A program made the translations under genes and the position numbers. From Moringa oleifera (Eukaryota; Streptophyta; Magnoliopsida; Brassicales; Moringaceae), in assembly GCA_021397835.1 (NCBI GenBank), contig JAJFZO010000047.1:190001-254000 (forward strand): a DNA stretch of 64,000 bases. Reading direction: 5' to 3'. Below, piece by piece: positions 1 to 11,600 of the stretch. Positions within the stretch are counted from its first letter, which is position 1. Every line of letters starts with the position of its first letter. The notes under the pieces were generated by a model, which did no database searches, had not been told where the DNA came from, and saw nothing but the letters and a program-made list of their open reading frames with translations.

Positions 1-810
1 TATCCCATGCTAATGTATTCAAAGCGTAGGCTTGCTTTGAGCACTCTAATTTCTTCAAAGTAACAGCGCCGGAGGCACGACCCGGCCAATTAAGGCCAGG
101 AATGCATCGCCGGCAGTAGGGACGAGCCAACCAGTGCACACCGTAGGTGGACCGGCCAACCCATCCCAAGGTCCAACTACGAGCTTTTTAACTACAACAA
201 CTTAAATATACGCTATTAGAGCTGGAATTACCGCGGCTGCTGGCACCAGACTTACCTTCCAATGGATTCTCGTTAAGGGATTTAGATTGTACTCATTCCA
301 ATTACCAGACTTGAAGAGCCCGGTATTGTTATTTATTGTCACTACCTCCCCATGTCAGGATTGGGTAATTTGCGCGCCTGCTGCCTTCCTTGGATGTGGT
401 AGCCGTTTCTCAGGCTCCCTATCTGAAATCGAACCGTAATTCTCCATCACCCATCACCACCATAGTAGGCAACTATCCTACCATCGAAAGTTGATAGGGC
501 AGAAATTTGAATGATGCGTCGCCGACACGATGGCCTTGCGATCCGTCGAGTTATCATGAATCATCAAAGCAACGGGTGAAGCCCACGTCGACCTTTTATC
601 TAATAAATGCGCCCTTTCCAGAAGTCGGGGTTTGTTGCACGTATTGGCTCTAGAATTACTACGGTTATCCGAGTAGTAGGTACCATAAAAAAAACTATAA
701 CTGATTTAATGAGCCATTCGCAGTTTCACAGTCTAAATTAGTTCATACTTACAGATGCATGGCTTAATCTTTGAGACAAGCATATGACTACTGGCAGGAT
801 CAACCAGGTA
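1..810 (-). rRNA. 18S ribosomal RNA, 5' portion (cut by window edge; decayed copy)
   Basis: On the minus strand this is the first ~810 nt of plant 18S (small-subunit) rRNA. The 5' end is recognised from the universal start TACCTGGTTGATCCTGCCAG, the complement of 791-810. The conserved block containing GCCGCGGTAATTCC is present near 230, and the gene runs off the window at its V4 region. It would normally be transcribed by RNA polymerase I from the spacer to its right. It does not look like a working copy. Against the usual plant sequence it carries many transitions at CpG, for example CGTCACCCGTC read as CATCACCCATC near 450, plus a damaged A-run at 685-695 where CATCAAACAAAC is expected. It differs from the 18S fragment at 21816-22214 at about 24 of 399 positions by eye, mostly transitions. 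Identity as 18S is certain; pseudogene status is likely but not proven. Confidence 0.96.
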
Positions 811-1388
811 GCATCCTTCGAGATGGCGTGCCAACCAAGATCGAAGCGTGCCGCAAGGCTCGCTAAGCCAAAAGCTGTCGCAGTCATCGTTCAAAATCGA
901 TGGGACGTGGGACAAATGCTTTTGCTTGGACAGGCAAAGGCTGAGGCCACTCCTGTTGCAATACTTTTTGCACCCGAGGGGACAACCGATCTCTCGTGTG
1001 CCAAAGCAGCCGCATGCCAAAGCAAGCCGCCCTTGAAGCACGAGGCCTGGCTTAGGTTTCCACCCATGCCCACGAGGGACATGGTGCAAAGACAACTGAC
1101 TCGAATCATCAAATTCCATTTGTGAAGGCACGCGACATAGGGGTCCCGATGTCACCCACGAAATGCCAACGTATGGCTCGGGGTCGAGCTTGAAGCGACG
1201 TGCTAGTCGACAGTTTGATGTGAGAGCATGGAGCCTGCCAATGCGCACGACTAGATCACCACTCACAAGCCGCACGTACAAATGGGCAGCAACAGCACCA
1301 AACAAGCTGTAAACCGACGAGGGAAAGGCCCATCGATCATGCAGGTCATCGTGTGCCGCCGCACCCAAGCCGCTAAGCGCGACATTGT
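811..1388 (-). other. 5' external transcribed spacer (ETS), copy 1
   Basis: This is the single-copy segment between the 18S 5' end and the first tandem repeat. A second copy of almost the same length lies in the same place at 22215-22791 and aligns end to end with scattered substitutions. Conserved placement next to 18S and constant length (about 578 bp) are what is expected of the leader of the rRNA precursor. I see no protein signal. The short open frames here sit in different positions in the two copies. The outer part (about 1337-1380) loosely resembles the 317-bp repeat around its GCATGCATCATCG element, so the repeat may have arisen from promoter-side DNA. The transcription start is not proven. 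Confidence 0.75.
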
Positions 1389-1430
1389 TTCAATAGCAAG
1401 GGAAAATTCTTCAATGGCAAGGGACCACCG
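1380..1430 (-). promoter_or_regulatory. Candidate rRNA gene promoter region, duplicated 15-bp motif
   Basis: Two near-identical 15-bp motifs, ttcaatagcaaggga (1389-1403) and ttcaatggcaaggga (1410-1424), lie exactly 21 bp apart, about two helical turns. The 317-bp repeats begin directly beyond. The same pair with the same 21-bp spacing occurs at 22792-22827, also about 578 bp from the 18S start. Conservation at the boundary between spacer repeats and ETS is where a plant Pol I promoter is expected. The motif does not match the TATA-GGGG start consensus known from seed plants, so this is a positional inference. Confidence 0.4.
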
Positions 1431-4400
1431 ATGAGGCCTTGACAGCAGGGGTGTCACAACGTGCCAAGGAGGGCTGTGTGGCTCGCTCGTTGCTAATGGC
1501 CGACGATCGTGTCGTCGATCACACTGCGCAACAAGTCCGCTTTTAGGCAAGCCTGAGCGATGAGATCCAACCCCGCGTCCACCGCCTCGAGGGCCTGCGA
1601 CGAAGCACTCTGCATGCTCGAAATCCCCACAATGATTTGGCCCTCGTATAGCATGCATCATCGTTAGCTGCGCCGCCCACACCATCGAGCTTGTCTAGCC
1701 ACAACCCAGCTCATTATCCCACAATTATTCTCGCTTCGTTGCCCACGTTTTTCCAACCGATGAGGCCTTGGCAATAGGGGTGCCCAGGCTGGCCGTGTGG
1801 CTCTCTCATTGCTAACGGTCGACGATCGTGTCGTCGATCGCGCAGCGCAACGAGTCTGCCTAGGCAAGCCTGAGCGTTGAGATCCAACCCCAGGTCTGCC
1901 GCCTCGAGGGCCTGCGAGCAAGCACTCCGCATGCTCGAAATCCCCCAAACGATTTCGCCCTCACGTAGCGTGCATCATCGTTAGCTTCGTCGCCCACATC
2001 ATCCAGCTTGTCTAGCCACATCCCAGCTCATTATCCCACGATTATTCTCGCTTCAATGCCCACGTTTTTCCCACTGATGAGGCCTTGGCAGCAAGGGTGC
2101 CTAGGCTGGCCGTGTGGCTCGCTCATTGCTAATGGCTGACGATCGTGTCGTCGATCGCGCTGCGCAACAAGTGCGCTTCTAGGCAAGCCTGAGCGTCGAG
2201 ATCCAACCCCACGTCCGTCGCCTCGAGTACCTGCGACGAAGCACTCCGCATGCTCGAAATCCCCCTAACAATTTGGCCCTCACGTAGCATGCATCATCAT
2301 TAGCTTCGCCGCCCACACCATCAAGCTTGTCTAGCCACATCCGAGCTTATTATCCCACGATTATTCTCGCTTCGTTGCCCACGTTTTACCCATCGATGAG
2401 GCCTTGGCAGCAGGTGCGTCACAACACGCCCAAGCTGGCCATGTGGCTCGCTCGTTGCTAACGGTCGATGATCGTGTCATCGATCATGCTGCGCAACGAG
2501 TCCGCTTCTAGGCAAGCCTGAGCGTCGAGATCCAACCCCGCATCCGTCGCCTCGAGGGCCTACGACGAAGCACTCCGCATGCTCAAAATCCCCCCAACAA
2601 TTTGGCCCTCACGTAGCATGCATCATCGTTAGCTTCGTCGCCCACACCATCGAGCTTGTCTAGCCACATCCCAGCTCATTATCCCACGATTATTCTCGCT
2701 TCACTGCCCACGTTTTTCCTACCGATGAGGCCTTGGCAACAAGGGTGCCTAGGCTGGCCGTGTGGCTCGCTCATTGCTAACGGTTGACGATCGTGTCGTC
2801 GATCGCACTGCGCAAGAAGTCCGCTTCTAGGCAAGCCTGAGCGTCAAGATCCAACCCCGCGTCCATCGCCTCGAGGGCCTGCGACAAAGCACTCCGCATG
2901 CTCGAAATCCCCCCAACAATTTGGCCCTCACGTAGCATGCATCATCGTTAGCTTCGCCGCCCACACCATCGAGCTTGTCTAGCCACATCCCAGCTCATTA
3001 TCCCATGATTATTCTCGCTTCATTGCCCATGTTTTACTCACCGATGAGGCCTTGGCAGCAGGTGCGTCACAACGTGCCTAGGCTGGCCATGTGGCTCGCT
3101 CATTGCTAACGGCTGATGATCGTGTCGTCGATCGTGCTGCGCAACGAGTCCGCCTTGGCAAGCCTAAGCGTCGAGATCCAACCCCACGTCTACCGCCTCG
3201 AGGGTCTGCGACGAAGCAGTCCGCATGCTCGAAATTTCCCCAACGATTTGGCCCTCACGTAGCATGCATCATTGTTAGCTTCGCCGCCCACACCATCGAA
3301 CTTGTCTAGCCACATCCCAGCTCATTATCCCATGATTATTCTCGCTTACTTGCCCACGTTTTTCCCACCGATGAGGCCTTGGCAATAGGGGTCCCCAGGC
3401 TGGCCGTGTGGCTCTCTCATTGCTAACGGCCGACGATCGTGTCCGGCTAGGCAAGCCTAAGCGTTGAGATCCAACCCCACGTCTGCGGCCTTGAGGGCCT
3501 GTGACGAAGCACTGCGCATGCTCGAAATCCCCCCAATGATTTCGCCCTCACGTAGCATGCATCATCATTAGCTTCGCAGCCCACACCATGCAGCTTTTTA
3601 GCCACATCCCAGCTCATTATCCCATGATTGTTCTCGCTTCACTGCCCACGTTTTTCCCACTGATGAGCCCTTGGCAGCAGGGGTGCCCGTGCTGGCCGTG
3701 TGGCTCGCTCATATTTAACGATCGACGATCGTGTTGTCGATCGCGCTGCGCAACGAGTCTGCCAAGGCAAGCCTGAGCGTCGAGATCCAACCCCACGTCT
3801 GCTGCCTCGAGGGCCTACGACGAAGCACTCCGCATGCTCAAAATCCCCCCAACAATTTGGCCCTTACGTAGCATGCATCATCGTTAGCTTCGCCGGCCAC
3901 ACCATCGAACTTGTCTAGCCATATCCCAGCTCATTATCCCACGATTATTCTTGCTTCGTTGCCCACGTTTTTGCTACCGATGAGGCCTTGTCAAAAGGGG
4001 TGCCCAGGCTGGCCGTGTGGCTCACTCATTGCTAACGGCTGATGATCGTGTCATCGATCGCGCTGCGCAATGAGTCCGCCTAGGCAAGCCTGAGCGTCGA
4101 GATCCAACCCCACGTCTACCACCTCGAGGGCCTTCGATGAAACACTCCACATGCTCGAAATTCCCCCCAACGATTTGGCCCTCACGTAGCATGCATCATC
4201 GTTAGCTTCGCCGCCCACACCATCGAGCTTGTCTAGCCACATCCCAGCTCATTATCCCATGATTATTCTCGCTTCGTTGCCCACGTTTTACCCACCGATG
4301 AGGCTTTGGCAGCAGGGGTGTCACAACGTGCCCAGGCTGGCCATGTGGCTCGCTCGTTGCTAACGGTCGATGATTGTGTCGTCGATCACGCTGCGCAACG

Positions 4401-4923
4401 AGTCTGCCTTGGCAAGCCTGAGAGTCGAGATCCAACCCCACGTCTGCCGCCTCAAGGGCCTGCGACGAAGCACTCCGCATGCTCGAAATCCCCCCAACGA
4501 TTTGGCCCTCACGTAGCATGCATCATCGTTAGCTTTGCCGCCCACACCATCGAACTTGTCTGGCCACATCCCAGCTCATTATCCCAAGATTATTCTCGCT
4601 TCGTTTCCCACGTTTTTCCTAATAATGAGGCCTTGGCAGCAGGGGTGCCCAGGCTGGTCGTGTGGCTCGCTTGTTGCTAACGGCTGACGATCGTGTCGTC
4701 GATCACGCTGCGCAACGAGTCCCCCTAGGGAAGCCTGAGCATCGAGATCCAACGCCATGTCCTCGAGGGCCTACGACGAAGCACTCCGCATGCTCGAAAT
4801 CCCCCAAGCGATTTGGCCCTCAAGTAGCATGCATCATCGTTAGCTTTGCCGCCCACACCGTCGAGCTTGTGTAGCCACATCCCAGCTCATTATCCCATGA
4901 TTTTTCTCATTTCGTTGCCCACA
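1425..4923. repeat. 317-bp IGS tandem repeat, array 1 (about 11 units)
   Basis: About eleven tandem units are marked by GATGAGGCCTTGG at roughly 1432, 1761, 2078, 2397, 2726, 3045, 3372, 3664, 3981, 4299 and 4625. Spacings are near 317 or 327-329 bp. The longer form comes from an ~11-bp insertion (tcacaacgtgcc) in the units starting 1432, 2397, 3045 and 4299. The unit at 3372 is short (292 bp) because ~25 bp around 3440-3450 are missing. Each unit has an AT-rich T-tract block (cacgttttt) and a CG-rich block with repeated CGATCG. The array stops in mid-unit at about 4923. In the rRNA sense it lies upstream of the 5' ETS, the normal place for spacer subrepeats that carry enhancer or spacer-promoter activity in other plants. 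No such activity is shown here. Confidence 0.93.
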
Positions 4924-5001
4924 ATTTAGCAGCTGGGATGTGCAGGGGAGGGGGGGAGGCACGTATGGCCTGTTGGCACCCAGCAAGCTAGGTGACCACC
5001 T

Positions 5002-5018
5002 CCCCCCTAAAGAGTCTT
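5002..5018 (-). promoter_or_regulatory. Weak spacer-promoter candidate (TTTAGGGGGG)
   Basis: Read on the rRNA strand, the sequence is GACTCTTTAGGGGGG. Seed-plant Pol I starts usually have a TATA-like block followed by a G-run. Here only the TTTA plus G-run is present. It lies just upstream, in the rRNA sense, of the 11-unit 317-bp array. If used, transcripts would cross the array before reaching the ETS. The only evidence is a short motif. Confidence 0.15.
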
Positions 5019-5175
5019 AAATGAAATTTCACTCCTGGCAGGAGGAAACATTAATATGTCTGAGCCGTCATAATGGGTCTAAAAAATTATTTACTTGGAG
5101 TTTTGAGCTGAAACTTTGTACATGAATGGAGAATAATCATATCTACCATTAGAAAAATTTTCAGAATTTTTTTGG

Positions 5176-5194
5176 CACTAAATTTTTTTTAGTG
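5176..5194. other. Perfect 7-bp inverted repeat in AT-rich spacer
   Basis: cactaaa (5176-5182) and tttagtg (5188-5194) are exact complements around five Ts. It can form a small hairpin in either strand. No function is assigned; it is the only clear palindrome in the single-copy spacer. Confidence 0.5.
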
Positions 5195-5365
5195 AATTTT
5201 CTACAGCCGAAAATTGAAAAAATCATCAAAAATAGCTCGTGAGTCAAAATGATCCCAAACTTCAGGGGCAGACTCCTCATGAATTACGCAAATTATTTCA
5301 GTCATTTTGGGGTAAATTCCATGATGAAAAGATGATCAATTCACAACAATTTCACAACTGGGCAT

Positions 5366-5640
5366 TGCGCCCTGCAGGCTGGGGCTGCTGTGCCTCTGCC
5401 TGGCCCATGGTGCATGCTGGCTGCCCTGTCCAGCGCACATCCAGCCACCCCATGGCAGCCCTCAGGGTCCACCAGAGCCAGGGACCACGGCCAAGGCCAG
5501 CTTGCCCATGAAATCAACGCCCACAGCATGCATTGAGCCTCACAGCGTGCTCGCGGCTGGCTCGCGTGGGGCGCCCCTGGAAAGGCTGGCATCGTGCCTG
5601 CTGGTGACTGCTGTAGCACCCCTGGCTCTCACGCTGGGAA
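5366..5640. repeat. Degenerate edge of the 182-bp array
   Basis: GC-rich sequence with recognisable but scrambled pieces of the 182-bp unit (for example gctggctcgcg at ~5560) and no regular period. Decayed units at the end of an array are expected because unequal exchange homogenises the middle and not the edges. Confidence 0.7.
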
Positions 5641-8600
5641 GTCAGTCGAGCGGCAGGGACGAGGGGGCTGGCTCGCGATGGGCACCAGTGGCCTAGCTGG
5701 CGCGCCCACCGCTGCCGCACGCTGGGCAAACAGCCCATGCCGTGCATGCTGGGGGATGCCTGGGCATGCCACCCAAGCCCAGGATCCGTGCGACGTGGCC
5801 CCCCTGGCTCGCTCGTTGGGCACTACGTCGTGGGACAGGGACGTGGGGGCTGGCTCGCAATGGGAGCCCGTGGCCTGGCTGGCCTTGGCCGTGGCTGCCG
5901 CACGTTGGGCGAGCAGCCAATGCCATGCCGGATGGGGAATCCCTGGGCGTGCCACCCGTGCCCAGGGTTCGTGCGATGTGGCCCCCCTAGCTCACATGCT
6001 GGGCAGTCAGTCGAGGGGAAGGGATGTGGGGGCTGGCTCGCGATGGGCTCCCGTGGCCTGGCTGGCGTGCCCACCGCTGCCGCACACTGGGCGAGCAGCC
6101 CATGCCGTGCCTGCTGGGGGCTGCCTGGGCATGCCACCCGTGCCCAGGGTCCATGCAAGGTGGCCCCCCTGGTTCACTCGCTGGGCACTACGTTGAGGGA
6201 CAGGTGCGTGGGGGCTGGCTCGTGATGGGCGCCCGCGGACTGGCTGGCGCGCCCACCACTGCTGCATGCTAGGCGAGCAGCCCATGCCATGCCTGCTAGA
6301 GGGTGCTTGGCCGTGCCAACCGTGCCCAGGATCCGTGCGATAGGGCCCCCCTGGCTCACTCGCCGGGCACTACATCGAGGGATAGGTACGTGGGGGTTGG
6401 CTCACGAATGGCGCCCGCGGCCTGGCTGGCGTGCCCAACGCTGCCACACGCTGGGTGAGAAGCCCATGCCATGCAGGCTGGGGGCTACCTGGGCGTGCCA
6501 CCCGTGCCAAGGGTCCGTGCGATGCGGCCCCCCTGGCTCACACGCTGGGCAGTCAGTTGAGGGGCAGGGACGAGGGGGCTAGCTCGCGATGGGCGCCCGC
6601 TGCCGGGCTAGCGCGCCCACCGCTGCCGCACGTTGGGTGAGCAACCCATGCCATGCCTGATGGGGGCTGCCTGGGCGTGCCACCCGTGCCCAGGGTCCGT
6701 GCGACGCGACCCCCTGGCTCGCATGCTGGGCAGTCAGTTGAGGGGCAGGGACGTTGGGGCTGGCTCGCGATGGGCGCCCGTGGCCTGGCTGGCGTGCCCA
6801 CCGCTGCCGCACACTGGGCGAGCAGCCCATGTCGTGCCTTCTGGGGTCTGCCTGGGCATGCCGCCCGTGCCCAGGGTTCGTTCGATGCGGCACCCCTGGC
6901 TCGCACGCTGGGCAGTCAGTCGAGGGGCTGGGTCGAGGGGGCTGGCTCGCGATGGGCGCCCGCGGCCTGGCAGGCGCGCCCACCGCTGCCGCACGCTGGG
7001 CGAGCAGCCCATGCCGTGCCTGCTGGGGGCTGCCTAGGCATGCCATCCATGCCCAGGGTCCAGGCAACGCGGCTCCCCTGGCTCATTCGCTGGGCACTAC
7101 GTCGAAGGACATGGACGTGGGGGCTGGCTCGCGATGGGCGCCCGTGGCCTTGCTGGCCTTGGCCGTGGCTGCCGCACGCTGGGCGAGCAGGCCATGCCGT
7201 GCCTGATGGGGGCTCCCTGGGCGTGCCACCCATGCCCAGGGTCCGTACGACGTGGCCCCCCTGGCTCACACGCTGGGCAGTCAGTCGAGGGGCAGGGACG
7301 TCGGGGCTGGCTTGCGATGGGCGCCCTCGGCCTGGTTGGCCTGCCCACCGCTGCCGCTTGCTAGGCGAGCAGCCCATGTCGTGCCTGCTTGGGGCTGCCT
7401 GGGCGTCCCACCCATGCCCAGGGTCCGTGCGACGCGACCCCTTGGCTCGCATGCTGGGCAGTCAGTTGAGGGGCAGGGACGTAGGGGCTGGCTCGCGATG
7501 GGCGCCCGTGGCCTGGCTGGCGCGCCCACCGCTGCAGCACACTGGGCGAGCAGCCCATGCCGTGCCTACTGGGGGCAGCCTGGGAATGCCACCCGTGCCC
7601 AGGGTCCGTGTGACGTGGCACCCATGGCTTTCACGCTGGGCAGTCAGTCGAGGGGCAGGGACGAGGGGGCTGGCTCGCGATGGGCGCCCGCGGCCTTGCA
7701 GGCGCGCCCACTGCTGCCGCACGCTGGGAGAGCAGCCCATGCCGTCCCTACTCGGGGCTGCCTGGGCATGCCACCCGTGCCCAGGGTTCATGCAACGCGG
7801 CCCCCCTGGCTCGCTCGCTGGGCACTACGTCGAGGGACAGGGACGTGGGGGCTGGCTCGCGATGGGCGCCCGTGGCCTGGCTGGCCTTGGACGTGGCTGC
7901 CGCACACTGAGCGAGCAGCCCATGCTGTGCAGGCTGGGGGCTGCCTGGGCGTGCCACCCGTGCTCACGGTCTGTGCGATGCGGCCCCCCAGGCTCACACT
8001 CTGGGCAGTCAGTCGAGGGGCAGGGACGTGGGGGCTGGCTCGCGATGGGTGCCAGCAGCCTGGCTGGCGTGCCCACCGCTGCCGCACGCTGGGCAAGCAG
8101 CCCATGCCGTGCCTGCTGGGGGATGCCTCGGTGTGCCACCCTTCCCAGGGTCCGTGCGACGCGGCCCCCCTGGCTCGCTCGATGGGCACTACGTCGAGGG
8201 ACAGGTACGTGGGAGCTGGCTAGCGATGGGCGCCCGCGGCCTGGCTGGCGCGCCCACCACTACCGCATGCTGGGTGAGTAGTCCATGCCGTGCCTGCTTG
8301 GGGCTGCCTTGGTGGGCCACCCGTGCCCAGGGTCCGTACAACGTGGTACTCCTGGCTCGCACACTTGGCAGTCAATCGAGGGTCAGGGACGAGGGGGCTG
8401 GCTCGATATGGGCGCCCGCGGCCTGGCTGGCGCGCCCACCGCTGGCGCACGTTGGGAGAGCAGCCCATGCCGTGCCGGATGGGGGATGCCTGGGCATGCC
8501 ACCCGTGCCCAGGGTCCGTGAGATGCGGCCCCCCTGGCTCGCTCGCTGGGCACTACGTCGAGGGCCAGAGACGTCGGGGCTGGCTCACGATTGGCGCCCG

Positions 8601-11600
8601 TGGCCTGGCTGGCCTTGGCCTTGGCTGCCGCACGCTGGGCGAGCAGCCCATGCTGTGCCTACTGGGGGTTGCCTGGGCATGCCACCCGTGCCCAGGGTCC
8701 ATGCGACGCGGCCCCCCGGGCTGACATGCTGGGCAGTCAGTCGAGGGGCAGGGACGTAGGGGCTGGCACACGTTGGGTGCCTGCGGCCTGGCTGGCGTGC
8801 CCACCGCTGCCGCACACTGGGCCAGCAGCCCATGCCGTGCCTGCTGGGGGCTGCCTGGGGTGGCACCCGTGCCCAGGGTTCGTGCGACTCGGCCCCCCTG
8901 GCTCGGTCGCTAGGCACTACGTCGAGCGATAGGTACGTGTGGGCTGGCTCGCGATGGGTTCCCGCGGCCTTGCTGGCGCGCCCACCGCTGCCTCACGCGG
9001 GGCGAGATGCCCATGCCATGCCTTCTGGGGGCTGGCTTGGCGTGCCAACCATGCCCAGGGTCCGTGCAACGCGGCTCCCTTGGCTCGCACGCTGGGCAGT
9101 CAGTCGAGGGGCAGGGACGTGGGGGCTGGCTCGCGATGGGCGTCTGTGGCCTGGCTGGCGCGCCCACCACTGTCGCACGCTGGGCGAACAGCCCATGCCG
9201 TGCCTGCTGGGGGATGCCTGGGCATGCCACCACTGCCCAGGATCCGTGCGACGCGGTCCCCCTGGCTCACTCGCTGGGCACTACGTCGAGGGACAGGGAC
9301 GTGAGGGCTGGCTCGCGATGGGCGCCTGTGGCCTGGCTGGCCTTGGCCTTGGCTGCCTTACGCTGGGTAAGCAGCCCATGCCGTGCCGGATGGGGGTTGC
9401 CTGGGCGTGCCACCCGTGCCCAGGGTCTGTGCGATGTGGCCCTCATCTCTCACACGCTGGGCAGTCAGTTGAGGGGCAGGGATGTGAGGGCTGGCTTGCG
9501 ATGGGCTCCCGCGGCCTGGCTGGCGTGCCAACCTCTGCCGCACGCTGGGTGAGTTGCCCATGCCATGCCTGCTGGGGGCGGCCTGGGCGTGCCACCCGTG
9601 CCCAGGGTCCATGCAAGGCGGCCCCCCTGGTTCACTCGCTGGGCACTACGTTGAGGGACAGGTGCGTGGGGCTGGCTCGCGATTGACGCCCGTGGCCTGG
9701 CTGGCGCACCCAGCACTGTCGCACGCTGGGCGACAAGCCCATGCCGTGCGTGCTGGGGGCTGCCTGGGAATGCCACCCCTGCCCAGGATCTGTGCGACGA
9801 AGCCCCCCTGGCTTGCTCCCTGGGCACTACGTCGAAGGACAGGGACGTGGTGGCTAGCTCGCGATGGGCGCCCGTGGCCTGGCTGGCCTTGGACGTGGCT
9901 GCCGCACGTTGGGCGAGTAGCCCTTGCCGTGCCGGCTGGGGACTACCTGGCCGTGCCACCCGTGCTCAGGGTCTGTGCGATGCGGCCCCCCAGGCTCACA
10001 CGCTGGGCAGTCAGTCGAGTGGCAGGGACGTGGGGGCTGGCTCGCGATGGGTGCCAGCAGCCTGGCTGGCGTGCCCACCGCTGCCGCACACTGGGCAACC
10101 AGCCCATGCTGTGCCTGCTGGGGGTTTCCTCGGGGTGCCACCCTTCCCAGGGTCTGTGCGACGCGGCCTCCCTGGCTCGCTCGCTGGGCACTACGTCGAG
10201 GGACAGGTACGTGGGAGCTGGCTCGCGATGGGCGCCCGCGGCCTGGCTGGCGAGCCCACCGCTGCTGCATGCTGGGCGAGCAGCCCATGCCGTTCCTGCT
10301 GGGGGCTGCCTTGGCAGGCCACCCGTGCCGAGGGTCCATACGACGCGGCACTCCTGGCTCGCACGCTCGGCAGTCAGTCGAGGATCAGGGACGAGGGGGC
10401 TGGCTCGAGATGGGCGCCCGCTGCCTGGCAAGCGCGCCCACCGCTGCCGCACGCTGGGCGAGCAGCCCATGCCGTGCTTGCTGGGGGCTGCCTGGGTGGG
10501 CCACCCATGCCCCGGGTCCGTACGACGCGGTACCCCTGGCTCACACGCTGGGAAGTCAGTCGATGGGCAGGGACGAGGGGGCTGGCTCGATATGGGCGCC
10601 CGTGACCGGGCTGGTGCGCCCACCGCTGCCGCACGCGGGGCGAGATGCCCATGCCGTGCCTTCTGGGGGCTGCCTTGGTGTGCCAACCATGCCCAGGGTC
10701 CATGCAACGCGGCTCCTCTGGCTCGCACACTGGGCAGTCAGTCAAGGGGCAGGGATGTGGGGGCTGGCTCGCGATGGGCGTCTGTGGCCTTGCTGGCGCG
10801 CCCACCACTGTCGCACGCTGGGCGAACAGCCCATGCCATGCCTGCTGGGGGATGCCTGGGCATGCCACCCCTGCCCAGGATCCGTGTGATGCTGCCCCCC
10901 TAGCTCGCTCGCTGGGCACTACGTCGAGGGACAGGGACGTGGGGGCTGGCTCGCGATGGGCGCCCGTGGCCTGGCTGGCCTTGGCCGTGGCTGCCGCACG
11001 CTGGGCGAGCAGCCCATGCCGTGCCGGATGGGGGTTGCCTGGGCGTGCCACCCGGGCCCAGGGTCCTTGCGATGTGGCCCCCTTCTCTCACACGCTGGGC
11101 AGTCAGTCGAGGGGCAGGGACGAGGGGGCTGGCTCGCGATGGGCTCCTGCGGCCTGGCTGGCATGCCCACCGCTGCCGCACGCTGGGCGAGTTGCCCATG
11201 CCGTGCCTGCTGGGGGCTTCCTGGCCGTGCCATCTGTGCCCAGGGTCCGTGCAAGGCGGCCCCCCTGGTTCACTCGCCAGGCACTACGTCGAGGGACAGG
11301 TACGTGGGGGCTGGCTCACGACTGGCGCCCGCGGCCTGGCTGGCGCGCCCACCGCTGCCACATGCGGGGCGAGCAGCCCATGCCGTACCTGCTGGGGGCT
11401 ACCTGGGCAGGCCACCCATGCCCAGGGTCCGTGCGACATGGCCCCGATGGCTCACACTCTGGGCAGTCAGTTGAGGGGCAGGGACGAGGGGGCTGGCTCA
11501 CGATGGGCGCCTGTGGCCGGGCTGGTGCGCCCACCACTGTCGCACGGTGGGCGAACAGCCCATGCCGTGCCGGATGGGGGATGCCTGGGCATGCCACCCA

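Larger units (their letters stand above)
4924..5365. other. AT-rich single-copy spacer between the two repeat arrays
   Basis: This unique segment separates the 317-bp array from the 182-bp array. Its left end has a purine run (aggggagggggggagg, near 4940) and, on the minus strand, CTTTAGGGGGG (complement of 5002-5012), which weakly recalls the TATA-GGGG start site of plant Pol I promoters. The middle and right parts are AT-rich, with a perfect 7-bp inverted repeat (cactaaa 5176-5182, tttagtg 5188-5194). No gene, tRNA or 5S rRNA is recognisable. It could be a remnant of an insertion or an original part of the spacer. Confidence 0.6.

Noticed and set aside
784..1368. Open frames over the 18S/ETS border (784-1125 plus strand, 733-1368 minus strand)
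   Set aside because: They overlap the 18S 5' end and ETS, and the matching region at 22.2-22.8 kb has different frame limits.
4924..5365. Transposable element insertion
   Set aside because: No terminal repeats, target-site duplication or coding remnant could be recognised by eye; left as unexplained single-copy spacer.
6653..8281. A 542-codon open frame, and other long frames (9554-10903, 11021-12283, 17304-18452), as repeat-protein genes
   Set aside because: They lie wholly in the 182-bp array. A period of 182 shifts the frame each unit, so the 'protein' cycles through three frames. Long frames occur on both strands at once because GC-rich units have few stops. No promoter, start context or conserved ends.
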